Assembly: GCA_938024995.1 (NCBI GenBank)
Contig: CALJDU010000013.1
Coordinates: forward strand, 1 to 64,000
Length of the DNA: 64,000 nt
DNA from: an uncultured bacterium
GTDB lineage: Bacteria > Myxococcota_A > Polyangia > Polyangiales > Houyiibacteriaceae
Direction of reading: 5' to 3'
The notes under the pieces were generated by a model. That model was given only the letters and a program-made list of their open reading frames with translations. It did not search any database and was not told where the DNA came from. Made by a program: the position numbers and the translations under genes. Each line of letters starts with the position of its first letter. Positions within the stretch are counted from its first letter, which is position 1. Below are positions 1-9,100 of this stretch, one piece after another.

Positions 1-3000
1 TCGACCTCGCGCGACTTCCGCACGAGCCCGGGCCACAACCCGTGCGTCCCCGTCACGCCGGAGCCGCCTATGCCGACCATCCCGCGCGCGGCGACGTTTT
101 TGCGCAACACGGTGCCCGGCATCGCGACGCCTCCGCACGTCAGCATCGGCATCAGCGAGCAGTTCCTCAACCACGCGGGCTGGGGCATGTTCGACAGCGG
201 TCTGCTCTGCGTCGGCACTGGGACCGCGCTCAGTCAGCAGCTCAGCACCGGCCTCTTCTCGCTGCTGGTTCGCTCGCTCAACAACTTGGTCTTCCCGGAA
301 GCGGCGGCGCCGCTCTCGATCGCGATTCGCCCGCAGCAGCCGCTCGAGTTTGAGATCGGCGAGGGCGGCGAGGCGGATCCTGTGCTGACCGCGACCCTTC
401 CGCAGGTCCAGATGGACTTCTACGTGTGGAGCACGGAGCGATACATCCGCTTCATGACCTACCAGGCCGACCTCTCGATCCCGATCGATCTCGTGGTCGA
501 GGGAGGCCAGGTCGTTCCGCGCATCGCGACCATCAACGCGGCCAACTCGATGGTCACGAACACGGATTTGCTTCAAGAGGATCCCGCGACGCTCGCGGCG
601 ACCATGGAGAGCGTGCTCTCGATGTTCGCGGGCATGGCGCTCGGCGGTCTCGGGGGCTTCGACCTCCCGTCGATCATGGGCATCAACCTCAACATTCCCG
701 AGGGCGGTATCCGCGGCGTGGAAGATGGCGGCGACGAGTTCCTCGGGCTCTTCGCGAACCTTGAGCTGGCGTCCGCGCCGCTCGTCTTCCCGGCGGACAC
801 CACGCTGGAGCTGGGCGAGCTGGAGCTCGACCCGCACGCGCTCGCGCTCGAGACCTTCGGCGAAGGTCACTCCCCGCGCGTCCGCGCCATCTTCTCCGGC
901 GAAGGACCCATGGGCGACGACGGCGAACCGCTCCCCTTGGAGTTCTCCTACCGCGTCGATGGGATGTACTGGTCCGACTGGACCTCCGAGCGCGAGGTCT
1001 TCATCGAAGACGAAGCGCTGCTCTTCCAGGCGCGACACAACATCGAGGCGCGCGCCCGCGTCGCGGGTGAGCCGCTCTCCGCCGATCCTTCTCCGGCGAC
1101 CGCCGAGCTCGTGATCGATATCCTCCCGCCGCAGGTCGAGGTGCAGCGCGTGACCGGCGGTGTGCAGGTGCGCGGCTTGGACATCATCAGCGAGCAGCTC
1201 GAGGCCCGCTGGCGCGTTCAAGATGGCGAGTGGACCGAGTGGCAAGAGCTCGCCGCGGACGGCATCACGCTTCCCGATCGCGGTTGGGAAATCGAGATCA
1301 AGGACGAGGCCGGCAACGTCGAGTCCACGAGCCAGGCGATCATTCGTGGTCGCCCGAACCCCGCCGCGGCTGGCGGCTGTGGCTGCGCAGTTCCGAACAC
1401 GCGCAACGACCTCCCGATGAGCGCGCTCCTCGCGTTTGGCCTTCTTGGGTTGGTGATTCGGAGGCGCCGTCGCGGAGACGCTTCCCCAAAAGCGCGGGGC
1501 CCAAAGGCAACGCGTAAGGGACTCACCGCGCTCGCGGCGCTCTTCGTGGTCGCCGGCTGCAACTGCGGCGACGACGACACGATGGTGCCGCCCGACACCG
1601 GCACCGACTCGACCATGACCATGTGCGGCGCCTGCGGTGCCGGCACGACCTGTTGTGACGCGACCGCGATGTGCGTGGCGTATGACGAAGCCTCGCTCTG
1701 CAGCGATGGCAACATGTGCGAAGCCGGATCCATCGCGGCGGACGGCAGCTGCACCGTGACGTGCAACTGCGTGCCGCTCCCGCCGCTCGACGAGGGGATG
1801 CTCGCTACGCACCTCGACATGGTCGCGGCGGATGGCGCGCTCTTCGTGAGCGGTTACTCCGACGGCGCGCCCACCCGCATGCCGTACGGCGACTTGGTGG
1901 TCGGCCGCTACAGCGCGGCGATGGACGCGGTTCGCTGGGAGGTCGTGGACGGCGCGCCGGATGGGCCCGTCACGGGCGACCCCGACGGCTGGCGCGACGG
2001 CATCGCCGCTCCGGGCGCGGACGTCGGTCGGTTCAGCTCCATCACGGTGGACGGCGCGACGATTCGCGTCAGCTACTATGACAAGGATCAAGGCGCGCTG
2101 AAGTTCGCGACCGGGAGCGTCTCGGGCGGACCCGACGATCCACCCAGCGGGAGCTGGGCTTCGCATGTGGTCGACAACGAGGGCGACTCAGGGCGCTACA
2201 CCTCGATGGTGATCTCCGGCGGCCGTCCGGTCATCGCGTATCTTCAGCTCGTCCCGACCGCGAGCGGCCGTCCCATGTCGCGCGTCCGCGTCGCGACCGC
2301 GAACAACCCCAACCCGGCGTCCGCGACCGATTGGACCATCGAGACCGTCAAGGAAGAGCCGATCGATTGTCGACCGACGCTCTGCATGGGGACCACCTGT
2401 GCGCTTGATGGCTCCTGCGGCGGCGCTGGTGAGGCGCTTCCGGATCCGTACATCGAGGACCTTCCGCCAGCGGTCGGCCTCTTCAACGCGCTCGCGACAA
2501 CGTCGGGTGGCCTCGCGCTCGTCTACTACGACCGCAAGGCGGGCAACCTGATGGGCGCCTCGTACGGCGGGAGCTGGGGAACCCCGTTCCTCATTGATGG
2601 ATACGGTCGCGAGGAAGCCGACGTGGGCGACAGCGGCATCGCGGCTGACCTCTTCGTCGACAGCTCCGATGTCTGGCACGTGAGCTACGTGGACGGCGCG
2701 GAAGAGAACCTTCGCTACGCGCGGGTCGAAGGAATGACCGTGACGCGAGAGACGGTCGACGACGGCGCGACGGATGGGACGAACCCGAACCCGGACGGTC
2801 GTCACATCGTTGGAGACGACTCCTCGATCGTTGTTTCTCCGAGCGGTGAGGTTCGCATCGCGTACCAGGACAGCACGGTGCAGCGCGCGATGTTCGCGCG
2901 TAAGAGCGGTGGCTCATGGATGATCAGCATCGTCGATGATCGCAACAGCGCGGGCTACTGGGTCTCTCAGTCGCTCGTCGGGACGACCAGCTATATCGCC

Positions 3001-3066
3001 GAGTTCTGGCGTGAGCAGGACGTCACCATGCGCGACTCCGGGACGCGGATGCTCATCCTCGAGTAA
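1..3066 (+). CDS. Partial surface protein with internal MYXO-CTERM tail fused in frame to a second lipoprotein-like half
   Basis: The frame is open from the first base of the window, so the N-terminus is missing. The first half is a secreted protein ending in an Ig-like region and a classic MYXO-CTERM tail: a GGCGC motif at 1372-1386, a hydrophobic helix, then an RRRRR cluster near 1456-1473. That tail should be the end of a protein, but no stop follows. The frame continues through a basic linker into a second hydrophobic segment closed by a VVAGC lipobox (about 1545-1560), an Asp/Thr-rich linker, a Cys-rich patch and about 440 residues of repeated beta-strand blocks such as VSYYDKDQG and LVYYDRKAG, suggestive of a beta-propeller. 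An independent second gene would have to start at GTG 1453 or TTG 1450, and no Shine-Dalgarno is visible there. It is either one polyprotein or two genes joined by loss of a stop. Function unknown; probably exported to the cell surface. Confidence 0.75.
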   Translation, partial: STSRDFRTSPGHNPCVPVTPEPPMPTIPRAATFLRNTVPGIATPPHVSIGISEQFLNHAGWGMFDSGLLCVGTGTALSQQLSTGLFSLLVRSLNNLVFPEAAAPLSIAIRPQQPLEFEIGEGGEADPVLTATLPQVQMDFYVWSTERYIRFMTYQADLSIPIDLVVEGGQVVPRIATINAANSMVTNTDLLQEDPATLAATMESVLSMFAGMALGGLGGFDLPSIMGINLNIPEGGIRGVEDGGDEFLGLFANLELASAPLVFPADTTLELGELELDPHALALETFGEGHSPRVRAIFSGEGPMGDDGEPLPLEFSYRVDGMYWSDWTSEREVFIEDEALLFQARHNIEARARVAGEPLSADPSPATAELVIDILPPQVEVQRVTGGVQVRGLDIISEQLEARWRVQDGEWTEWQELAADGITLPDRGWEIEIKDEAGNVESTSQAIIRGRPNPAAAGGCGCAVPNTRNDLPMSALLAFGLLGLVIRRRRRGDASPKARGPKATRKGLTALAALFVVAGCNCGDDDTMVPPDTGTDSTMTMCGACGAGTTCCDATAMCVAYDEASLCSDGNMCEAGSIAADGSCTVTCNCVPLPPLDEGMLATHLDMVAADGALFVSGYSDGAPTRMPYGDLVVGRYSAAMDAVRWEVVDGAPDGPVTGDPDGWRDGIAAPGADVGRFSSITVDGATIRVSYYDKDQGALKFATGSVSGGPDDPPSGSWASHVVDNEGDSGRYTSMVISGGRPVIAYLQLVPTASGRPMSRVRVATANNPNPASATDWTIETVKEEPIDCRPTLCMGTTCALDGSCGGAGEALPDPYIEDLPPAVGLFNALATTSGGLALVYYDRKAGNLMGASYGGSWGTPFLIDGYGREEADVGDSGIAADLFVDSSDVWHVSYVDGAEENLRYARVEGMTVTRETVDDGATDGTNPNPDGRHIVGDDSSIVVSPSGEVRIAYQDSTVQRAMFARKSGGSWMISIVDDRNSAGYWVSQSLVGTTSYIAEFWREQDVTMRDSGTRMLILE

Positions 3067-3090
3067 TCCCTCGGAACAGACCGCAGAGAA

Positions 3091-3126
3091 AGAAAAGGAG
3101 GAGCTCTCGGGCTCCTCTTTTCTTTT
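3091..3126 (+). terminator. Rho-independent terminator after the left-edge gene
   Basis: A GGAGGAGC / GCTCCTC stem with A-rich 5' and T-rich 3' flanks (TTTTCTTTT) begins 24 bases after the stop codon at 3066. The A/T flanks extend the pairing with one bulge. It fits termination of the left-edge transcript. Confidence 0.75.
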
Positions 3127-3255
3127 GCGCGAAGCGCGGGGTCTGCGAGTCAGACCCCAAAATGGATGTCGTTTTTTTGACCGACCAGGGCTCTCTTCCG
3201 TACGCAAGAGATGGCGATTACGCGAAGCGATCAGCGGCGCGGGAAAAGGGCGAAC

Positions 3256-3486
3256 ATGGACAACGACGGACTCAAGGCAACTCTTCGTGACCTCTTGCGC
3301 GACGTGCTACACGCGCGCTTCGAAGGCGTCGCGTACGCGAAGCTGGCGCGCGCGCACGGCTACGCGGATGGCTACATGCGAGCGCTGCTCGACAGTGGTC
3401 TCATCACGAAGGAAGAGCTCCTTGAGCTGGTCGGCGCGGAGCGTCGCAAGTTCGTGAACGAAGCGCCCGCGGTTCACGCCGCGTAG
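3256..3486 (+). CDS. Small hypothetical protein (76 aa)
   Basis: ATG 3256 is preferred to an upstream in-frame ATG at 3211 because a purine-rich AAAAGGG ribosome site sits just ahead of it and the extra 15 residues are basic and look non-coding. The product is soluble, with no signal peptide. It reads as helical: an N-terminal amphipathic helix (LRDLLRDVLHARFEG) followed by short helices and a KEELLELVGAERR segment. The gene is monocistronic, lying between a terminator upstream and a probable terminator downstream. No family is recognised. The size and helical pattern would suit a small regulatory or adaptor protein, but nothing in the sequence proves it. Confidence 0.6.
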   Translation: MDNDGLKATLRDLLRDVLHARFEGVAYAKLARAHGYADGYMRALLDSGLITKEELLELVGAERRKFVNEAPAVHAA

Positions 3487-3511
3487 CGCTCTCTGGACCT
3501 CGCAACGGCCT

Positions 3512-3539
3512 GACCTGGGTTCTGCGCCTGGGTCTTTCT
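3512..3539 (+). terminator. Probable terminator after the 76-aa gene
   Basis: GACCTGGG (3512-3519) pairs with CCTGGGTC (3527-3534) through a stem containing two G-T pairs and is followed by TTTCT. It is weaker than the 3091 hairpin but correctly placed 26 bases after the stop and before the tRNA gene. Confidence 0.45.
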
Positions 3540-3632
3540 AATTGCGGGCCCCCCCGACTCAGAGCAGCGCGCCTGAAAAAGAGAGGACAAGGCCCGCCAG
3601 AGGATCCATTATCTAACCGTTCCCCACACCGA

Positions 3633-3719
3633 GCCGGGATGGCGGAATTGGCAGACGCAGGTGACTTAAAATCACTCGGGGGAAACCTCATGCGGGTTCG
3701 AGTCCCGCTCCCGGCACCA
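3633..3719 (+). tRNA. tRNA-Leu (anticodon UAA)
   Basis: The 7-bp acceptor stem GCCGGGA pairs with TCCCGGC, followed by discriminator A and a genome-encoded CCA (3717-3719). The anticodon stem GGTGA/TCACT encloses loop CTTAAAA, giving anticodon TAA. The extended variable arm (CTCGGGGGAAACCTCAT region) is that of a class II tRNA, as expected for leucine. The T arm carries GGTTCGAGTCC. It should decode UUA and UUG, which are rare in this GC-rich coding context. It is flanked by unrelated protein genes, and no integrase or attachment-site duplication is seen next to it. Confidence 0.97.
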
Positions 3720-3847
3720 AGTAGGCGTCTGCGCGCATTATTCGCTCTGCGCTTCGTCTCACGTTCGGCCGAAAAGCGTTCTCCGTGCTCTCGAACGTTC
3801 GCCGCTGTCGGCTTGAACGCGTCTGTGTTCCCGGGTTAACCATTCGC

Positions 3848-4888
3848 ATGGCCTCCTTGTCGCGCTCCCTCCTCCCCCTCTCGCTCGTCGTCGTGTTCCT
3901 GACGGTTGGATGTGGCGACGATGATGTCGGTCGCTGTGTTCCAGGAGAGGTGGTCGCCTGCGGCACCTGCGGCGGTGCGCAAACGTGTCTGCCCGATGGG
4001 ACCTACGGCCCGTGCGACTGCGCGGACGGCGGGACCGAAGACGCGGGCGTCGACAGCGGCATGAGCGACAGCGGCATGAGCGACAGCGGCATGGCGAGCG
4101 ACAGCGGCATGGACGCCAGCGATAGTGGCGTGGTCGATAGCGGCAGGGACGCGAGCGACAGCGGGATGGTCGATAGCGGCACGGACGCGAGCGACAGCGG
4201 GATGGTCGACAGCGGCACGGACGCGAGCGACAGCGGCATGAGCGAGATGTGCGACGACGACGGTGCGACCGTGCGTTACGTCGTCGGCTTTCAAGGCATC
4301 CCCGAGATCATGGGCGCGGTCGCCGACGGGTTTAATGTGGACGACCGAATCAGCGGAGAGGCCGATCCGCTGGGGTGCTTCATCGAGGACTACACGAGCC
4401 CGCTTGGTGAGCGTGGCATCGACAACTCGATCTCGCAGCTCGCGCCGGTGTTGGAGTCCGCGACGGGGACCGCGCTTGACGTCGGCGGGTCCCTCACGCT
4501 CACCGTGTCTGACATCGACTCGTTCGAAGATGACCCGTGCGTCGTCGTTCGGACGGGAGGCGTCGAGGTGTTCGGAGAGATCCGAGATGGCGTCCTCACG
4601 GCTTCCGGGTTCACCGTGGCTTTCGAAGTCCTCGGGGCCAGCGTGGACATTGAAGACGGTCACCTCCGCGCGGACATTACGGCGAGGTCGCTCGACGGAC
4701 TCGCGGGCGGGGGCGCGACCGTAGACGACCTCGTGCGAACGTTCGGCAGCGCGCTCGCAGGGGTCTCCCCAGCGCTCATTCGAAGCGTCCTGGAAAGCGT
4801 CGCCGATCTCTCGCCGGACCGCTCAGGTGTCTGTCAGTCGGTCAGCGGCGCGGCGTACTTCCGAACGCCGCGCGCACCCGGTGGCTGA
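3848..4888 (+). CDS. Asp/Ser-repeat lipoprotein of unknown function (346 aa)
   Basis: The start at ATG 3848 gives a clean lipoprotein signal peptide (MASLSRSLLPLSLVVVFLTV then GC, Cys about residue 20); a longer version from 3785 would place basic, unlikely sequence ahead of it. The mature protein begins C-G-D-D-D, has a small Cys cluster (CGTCGG, CDCADGG), then a low-complexity linker built from DSGM, DASDSGM and VDSGT units (about 4050-4242), probably an extended stalk. The C-terminal roughly 210 residues are folded-looking, with two Cys, and match no family I recognise; part (TLTVSDIDSFEDDPCVVVRTGG) reads as beta strands. The gene ends 2 bases from the convergent sterol-desaturase-like gene. 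Predicted outer-membrane or surface lipoprotein. Confidence 0.8.
   Translation: MASLSRSLLPLSLVVVFLTVGCGDDDVGRCVPGEVVACGTCGGAQTCLPDGTYGPCDCADGGTEDAGVDSGMSDSGMSDSGMASDSGMDASDSGVVDSGRDASDSGMVDSGTDASDSGMVDSGTDASDSGMSEMCDDDGATVRYVVGFQGIPEIMGAVADGFNVDDRISGEADPLGCFIEDYTSPLGERGIDNSISQLAPVLESATGTALDVGGSLTLTVSDIDSFEDDPCVVVRTGGVEVFGEIRDGVLTASGFTVAFEVLGASVDIEDGHLRADITARSLDGLAGGGATVDDLVRTFGSALAGVSPALIRSVLESVADLSPDRSGVCQSVSGAAYFRTPRAPGG
4050..4242 (+). repeat. In-frame tandem repeat encoding DSGM/DASDSG stalk
   Basis: Imperfect 15- to 30-base tandem units (core GACAGCGGCATG) encode a Ser/Asp/Gly stalk in the lipoprotein gene. The last blocks, encoding DASDSGMVDSGT, are nearly identical, so the copy number could change by slippage or recombination without breaking the frame. 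Confidence 0.8.
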
Positions 4889-4890
4889 AG

Positions 4891-6057
4891 TCAGTCGGGC
4901 TCCGCGCTCTTCCTGAGCTTCTTCGTAAACGGGTACGCGAACTGACCGGCCATCGTGTCAGGGAGCGGGCTCACGGTGCCGTACTCCTTTGGCCAGTGGT
5001 CGCCGGGGAGATGGAACGAACGAAACAGAACGTCCCACAGCGGGAAGTGCACCGCGTAGTTCGTGTCGATGGCGGGGTCGTCTTTGCTGTGATGCCAGTG
5101 ATGAAACTGGGGCGTGACAAAGACGTACTTCAGCGGCCCAAACGGGACGCGCGTGTTCGCGTGAATGAAAACGAACTGGAAGGCCGCGACCACGACGTAG
5201 AGGTTGAGCGCACGGGGATGGGGGCCGAGCAGGAAGAGCGGCACCATCACGAGCGAGCGATCGCAGAGCGTCTGCACGATGTGGGTCCGCGAACCCGCGA
5301 GCCAGTCCATGTGTTCGGCGCAGTGATGAACCGCGTGGAACGGCCAGAGCCACCCGACCTCGTGAAAGATCCGGTGCACCCAGTACTGGACGAAGTCCGC
5401 GGCCAGCATCAACACGACCAGCTGCGCCGCGAGCGGGAGCGAGAGCATGAACTCTTGGACGTTCGCGTTGACCGCCCACGCGAACGCGGCTGGCGCGAAC
5501 CCGTTCCCGACCAAGAGCAGGAAGCCGACGATGAGGTGGTTGAGGACGAAGTAGCTCAGGTCGAGCTTGAAGTCCGGGCGGAGGACCGCTTGGTCGGGGT
5601 ACTTCGGGAAGAGCTTCTCGATCGCGAGGAAGAGGATCCCTGAGCCGAGGAAGTCGAGGACGAGCCAGTCGACCCCTGCGAAGACCTCGGTGGGGTGCAC
5701 GCTGCGACCCTCCATGGTCCAGCCGCCCAGCGCGAACGCGATCACGGTGCTGACGATCCCGGTGAGCCCGAGCCGCCGCTGCCCATAACGGACGAACGAG
5801 AAGAGCCCGAACAAGATCGCCGCCCACATCGAGACCTTCAGGAGGATACGGAGGAGCTCGATGTCATAGATCTCACGAAGCTCTGGGGTCGTGAGCTGCT
5901 CTGGGAAGAGCCAACAGAGCACGGTGAGCAAGCTAAGGACGCCGAGGGTCGCCGAAATGAAGCCGCTTATCCGGCCCTGGCCAGGCCGAAGCTCCCGCTT
6001 GGTCATGTCTTCGATCTGGCGTTCGCCGTACTCGTAGCCCGAGTCTGGTTCGGTCAT
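4891..6057 (-). CDS. Sterol desaturase / fatty acid hydroxylase superfamily membrane protein
   Basis: Start at ATG 6057 (388 aa). The protein has an N-terminal membrane half (hydrophobic segments about 33-50, 72-90, 100-112) and a second half with the di-iron histidine boxes of the fatty acid hydroxylase superfamily: H228-x3-H232, H241-x2-H244-H245 and H319-x2-H322-H323, plus H299. Members of this superfamily use a di-iron centre and oxygen to hydroxylate or desaturate sterols and acyl chains in the membrane. It is longer than the common 250-300 aa bacterial members because of the extra N-terminal membrane block. The substrate cannot be told from sequence; sterols, acyl lipids and carotenoids are all possible. 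Myxobacteria are known for unusual lipids, which makes such a gene plausible here. It is convergent with the lipoprotein gene and has no pathway neighbours. Confidence 0.85.
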   Translation of the reverse strand: MTEPDSGYEYGERQIEDMTKRELRPGQGRISGFISATLGVLSLLTVLCWLFPEQLTTPELREIYDIELLRILLKVSMWAAILFGLFSFVRYGQRRLGLTGIVSTVIAFALGGWTMEGRSVHPTEVFAGVDWLVLDFLGSGILFLAIEKLFPKYPDQAVLRPDFKLDLSYFVLNHLIVGFLLLVGNGFAPAAFAWAVNANVQEFMLSLPLAAQLVVLMLAADFVQYWVHRIFHEVGWLWPFHAVHHCAEHMDWLAGSRTHIVQTLCDRSLVMVPLFLLGPHPRALNLYVVVAAFQFVFIHANTRVPFGPLKYVFVTPQFHHWHHSKDDPAIDTNYAVHFPLWDVLFRSFHLPGDHWPKEYGTVSPLPDTMAGQFAYPFTKKLRKSAEPD

Positions 6058-6160
6058 GGCGGGAGGATAGCGCCTCGTGTTCCTGAGAAGGTGCCGCGAG
6101 GACCATTTTTCGATCGCGGCGAGCGTGAGAAGTCGAGAGACTCGCGGCGTGGAGCTTGTC

Positions 6161-9100
6161 TTGAAGTACGCGGTGAAGTGTCTCTCGATCCTGCTGTTCG
6201 GCCTCTCGATGTCGTGCACGCAAGCGGCCAAGTCGGAGGGCTTCGTGGCAGGGGTCGCGGAAAGCGGTTCGTACCGCGCGTCGCTCCACGAGGACACGCT
6301 GGTGATAGAGGCGCGGGGCTCGCTCGATCGCTTGGCCTTCACGACCACAGCGGTCGCGCGCGGGGACCACGACGTCACGTCGACGGAGCGCTTCGAGGCG
6401 TCCCCCGACGGAGTGGAGCAGTCGTGGCGATTCGAGACGAGGCCGCGCGGGAGCGGAGCGCTCGCGGTAACGGTCGCGACGGACGGGCTCACCTTCGCCC
6501 ATGCCGACGCGACCGGTCTTCACTTTCGGAACGCGGGCGCGAGTCACGGCATCCGTTACGGGCATGGGACGTTCATCGACGCCGCGGGCGAGCGCACCGC
6601 GATCCCGGCGCGCTTCGAGGACGGTCGTATCGTCCTGCGCGTGCCCAGCTCGGTCGTCGACGCGGCTCGTTTTCCTGCGGTTCTCGATCCGATTATCGGA
6701 CCCGAGGTCGACCTCGACGAACCGGTCGGCGCGGCGTTCATCAACAGTCAGTACGCGCCTCGTTTCGCGTTCGACGGAACGAACTTCTTGGCGGTTTGGA
6801 GCGACGCCGGAAAGGTCCGCTTCACGCGGGTCGACGCGGCCGGTGAGAGCCTCGACGGTGACGGCTTCCTGATCGCGGGAGCGACCGCGAAGTACTTGCC
6901 GACGGTGGCCTTCAACGGGACGACCTATCTGATCGCGTGGCTCGATCGCCAGGGCGGGACCGACCTGGTCTACGCCAGTCGCGTTACCACGGCGGGCGCG
7001 GCGCTCGACGGAACCGGGTTCCAGGTGAGCGCGGGAACGGAGCGAAGCTTCGAGCTCGATGTCGCGTCCGACGGCGACGGTTGGCTCCTGGTGTGGCGGC
7101 AGAACTTCGCGACCGGAGATGTCCGCGGCGCGCGGGTTGGCGAAGATGGAACCGTGCTCGACCCGGCGACGCTCTCGATCGCGGCGAGCGCCGGAAACGA
7201 GGCGAGGCCCTCGGTCGCGTACGGCGGCGGCACTTACCTCGTCGCGTATGATGAGAGCGCGGACCTCAAGCTCCGGACGGTCAGCCCGGCTGGCGTGATC
7301 GGCGCAGAGGTCTCCGGTCCGAGCGGCGCGCAGTCGGATGTGACCTTCGACGGGACGCGCTTCATGGTCGCGACCGCCTCGGCGTTTGATATCGACGTGA
7401 CGTCGGTGACGACCGCGGGCGCTGTCGTGTCGACGACCGAGGTGCGAAACGGTCTCGCGCAGACCGACGACCCCACCATCGCGTTCGACGGGACGAACTT
7501 TCTCGTCGGTTGGCAGGAGCGCGTCGGCACGGACTTTGGGATCTTCGGTCAGCGGGTGTCGGCGGCGGGATCGACGGTCGGCGGCGTGATCACGATCTCC
7601 AACGCGCGGGATGATCAAAACACCCCCGCTGTCACCTTCGGTGGTGCGCAGTTCCTCGCGGGGTGGTCCGATGACCGTTACCGTGACTTCGGGAGCGCCA
7701 CCGATGTCTTCGCCGCGCGCGTCACGGCCAGCGGGACCGTCCGCGACCCCGACGGTATCTTGCTCAGTACCGACGGCATCGCGAACCAGCAGAACACCGC
7801 GGTCGCGTTCAACGGGACGCACTACTTGGCCGTGTGGAGCGACAGCCGCGCGGCCACCTCTCGCGACATTTGGGCGCGACGCTTCGATGTGTCGGGCAGC
7901 CCGGTCGGTGACTCCTTCGCGGTCCGACTCGGGGTCGGCAACGATCGAGATCCAGCGGTCGCGAGCAACGGGACCGACTTTCTTGTCGCGTGGGAAAACG
8001 ACGCGGGTGACACGAGCCGCTTCGACATCGATGGCGCGCGCGTCAGCGCAGCGGGCGTCGTCTTGGATGACCCGCCGCTCGAGATCGCACAGGAGAACCA
8101 GCAGGAGCGCGACCCGGCGATCGCGTGGAACGGTACCCACTACCTCGTCGTTTGGGACACCCAGCGCATCACGGGCGGGTACTTCGGGATCTTCGGATCG
8201 CGCGTCACGAGCGGTGGCGCGATCCTCGATCCATCGGGGACGCAGATCTCAGGAACGGATGGATGGCACCGCGTCGAACCCGCGATCGCCCACGCTGGGA
8301 GCCGCACCTACCTGACCTGGTCCGACCTGCGCGCCGGGAACTATGACATCTACGGGACCCCGCTGAGCTCGCTCTCGGCGGCGGTGCCAAGCGGACAGCT
8401 GATCAACAACTCCGCCAACAACCAGACCGTCTCAGCGGTCGCGGGAGACGGGACAGGGTTCTTCGCGGTTTGGGAAGATCGCCGAACCGGGCGACGCGCG
8501 CTCTACGGCTCGCGCATTGATCCCGCCGTGGGCGGCACCGACGTCGGCGGGATCTTCTTCGATGATCGCGACGCGTTTTCGCGGGCCGTGACGTACGACG
8601 GATCGAACTACGTCATCGCGTGGGAAGACCTCGGCCCGCCGCGGCAGATCTTGAGCGCTCGTGTGAGCGCCGCAGACGGAGCGCTCGACGCCACGTCTTG
8701 GGCCATCGCGACAGACTCCCGCGACCTGGTGCAACCGGCGTTGGCGTCGCGCGGAGATGGCACCTCGTTCGTAACGTACGGGGTGCGCCTGGGAGCGCCG
8801 TTTTCCTATGACGCGCGTGGGCGGATCGTGACGAGCGACGCGGACGTCAACGGCGCGGCTTGCGTGAACGACTCGACCTGCGCGAGCGGGTTCTGCGTCG
8901 ATGGCTATTGTTGCGAGAGCGCGTGCGGAGGCGGCGCGACGGACGACTGTCAGGCGTGCGCCACGTCCCTCACGTCGGTCGCCAACGGAAGGTGCGCTCC
9001 GGTTGCCGCAGGGTCGGCGTGTGGCGACTCAACCGATGACACCTGCCGCAACCCCGACCAATGCGACGCGACCGGGTCCTGTCAGGCGAACGACGAACCG

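Noticed and set aside
3639..3839. Short plus-strand frame beginning inside the tRNA gene
   Set aside because: Reads through the tRNA-Leu structure; no independent start signal.
3633..3848. tRNA gene as an integration site for a mobile element
   Set aside because: No integrase, no direct repeat of the tRNA 3' end, and no change in gene character downstream.
5933..8140. Long minus-strand open frame opposite the first giant surface-protein gene
   Set aside because: Arg/Asp-rich product without domains; mirror frame of GC-rich coding sequence, and the plus strand has signal, repeats and sorting tail.
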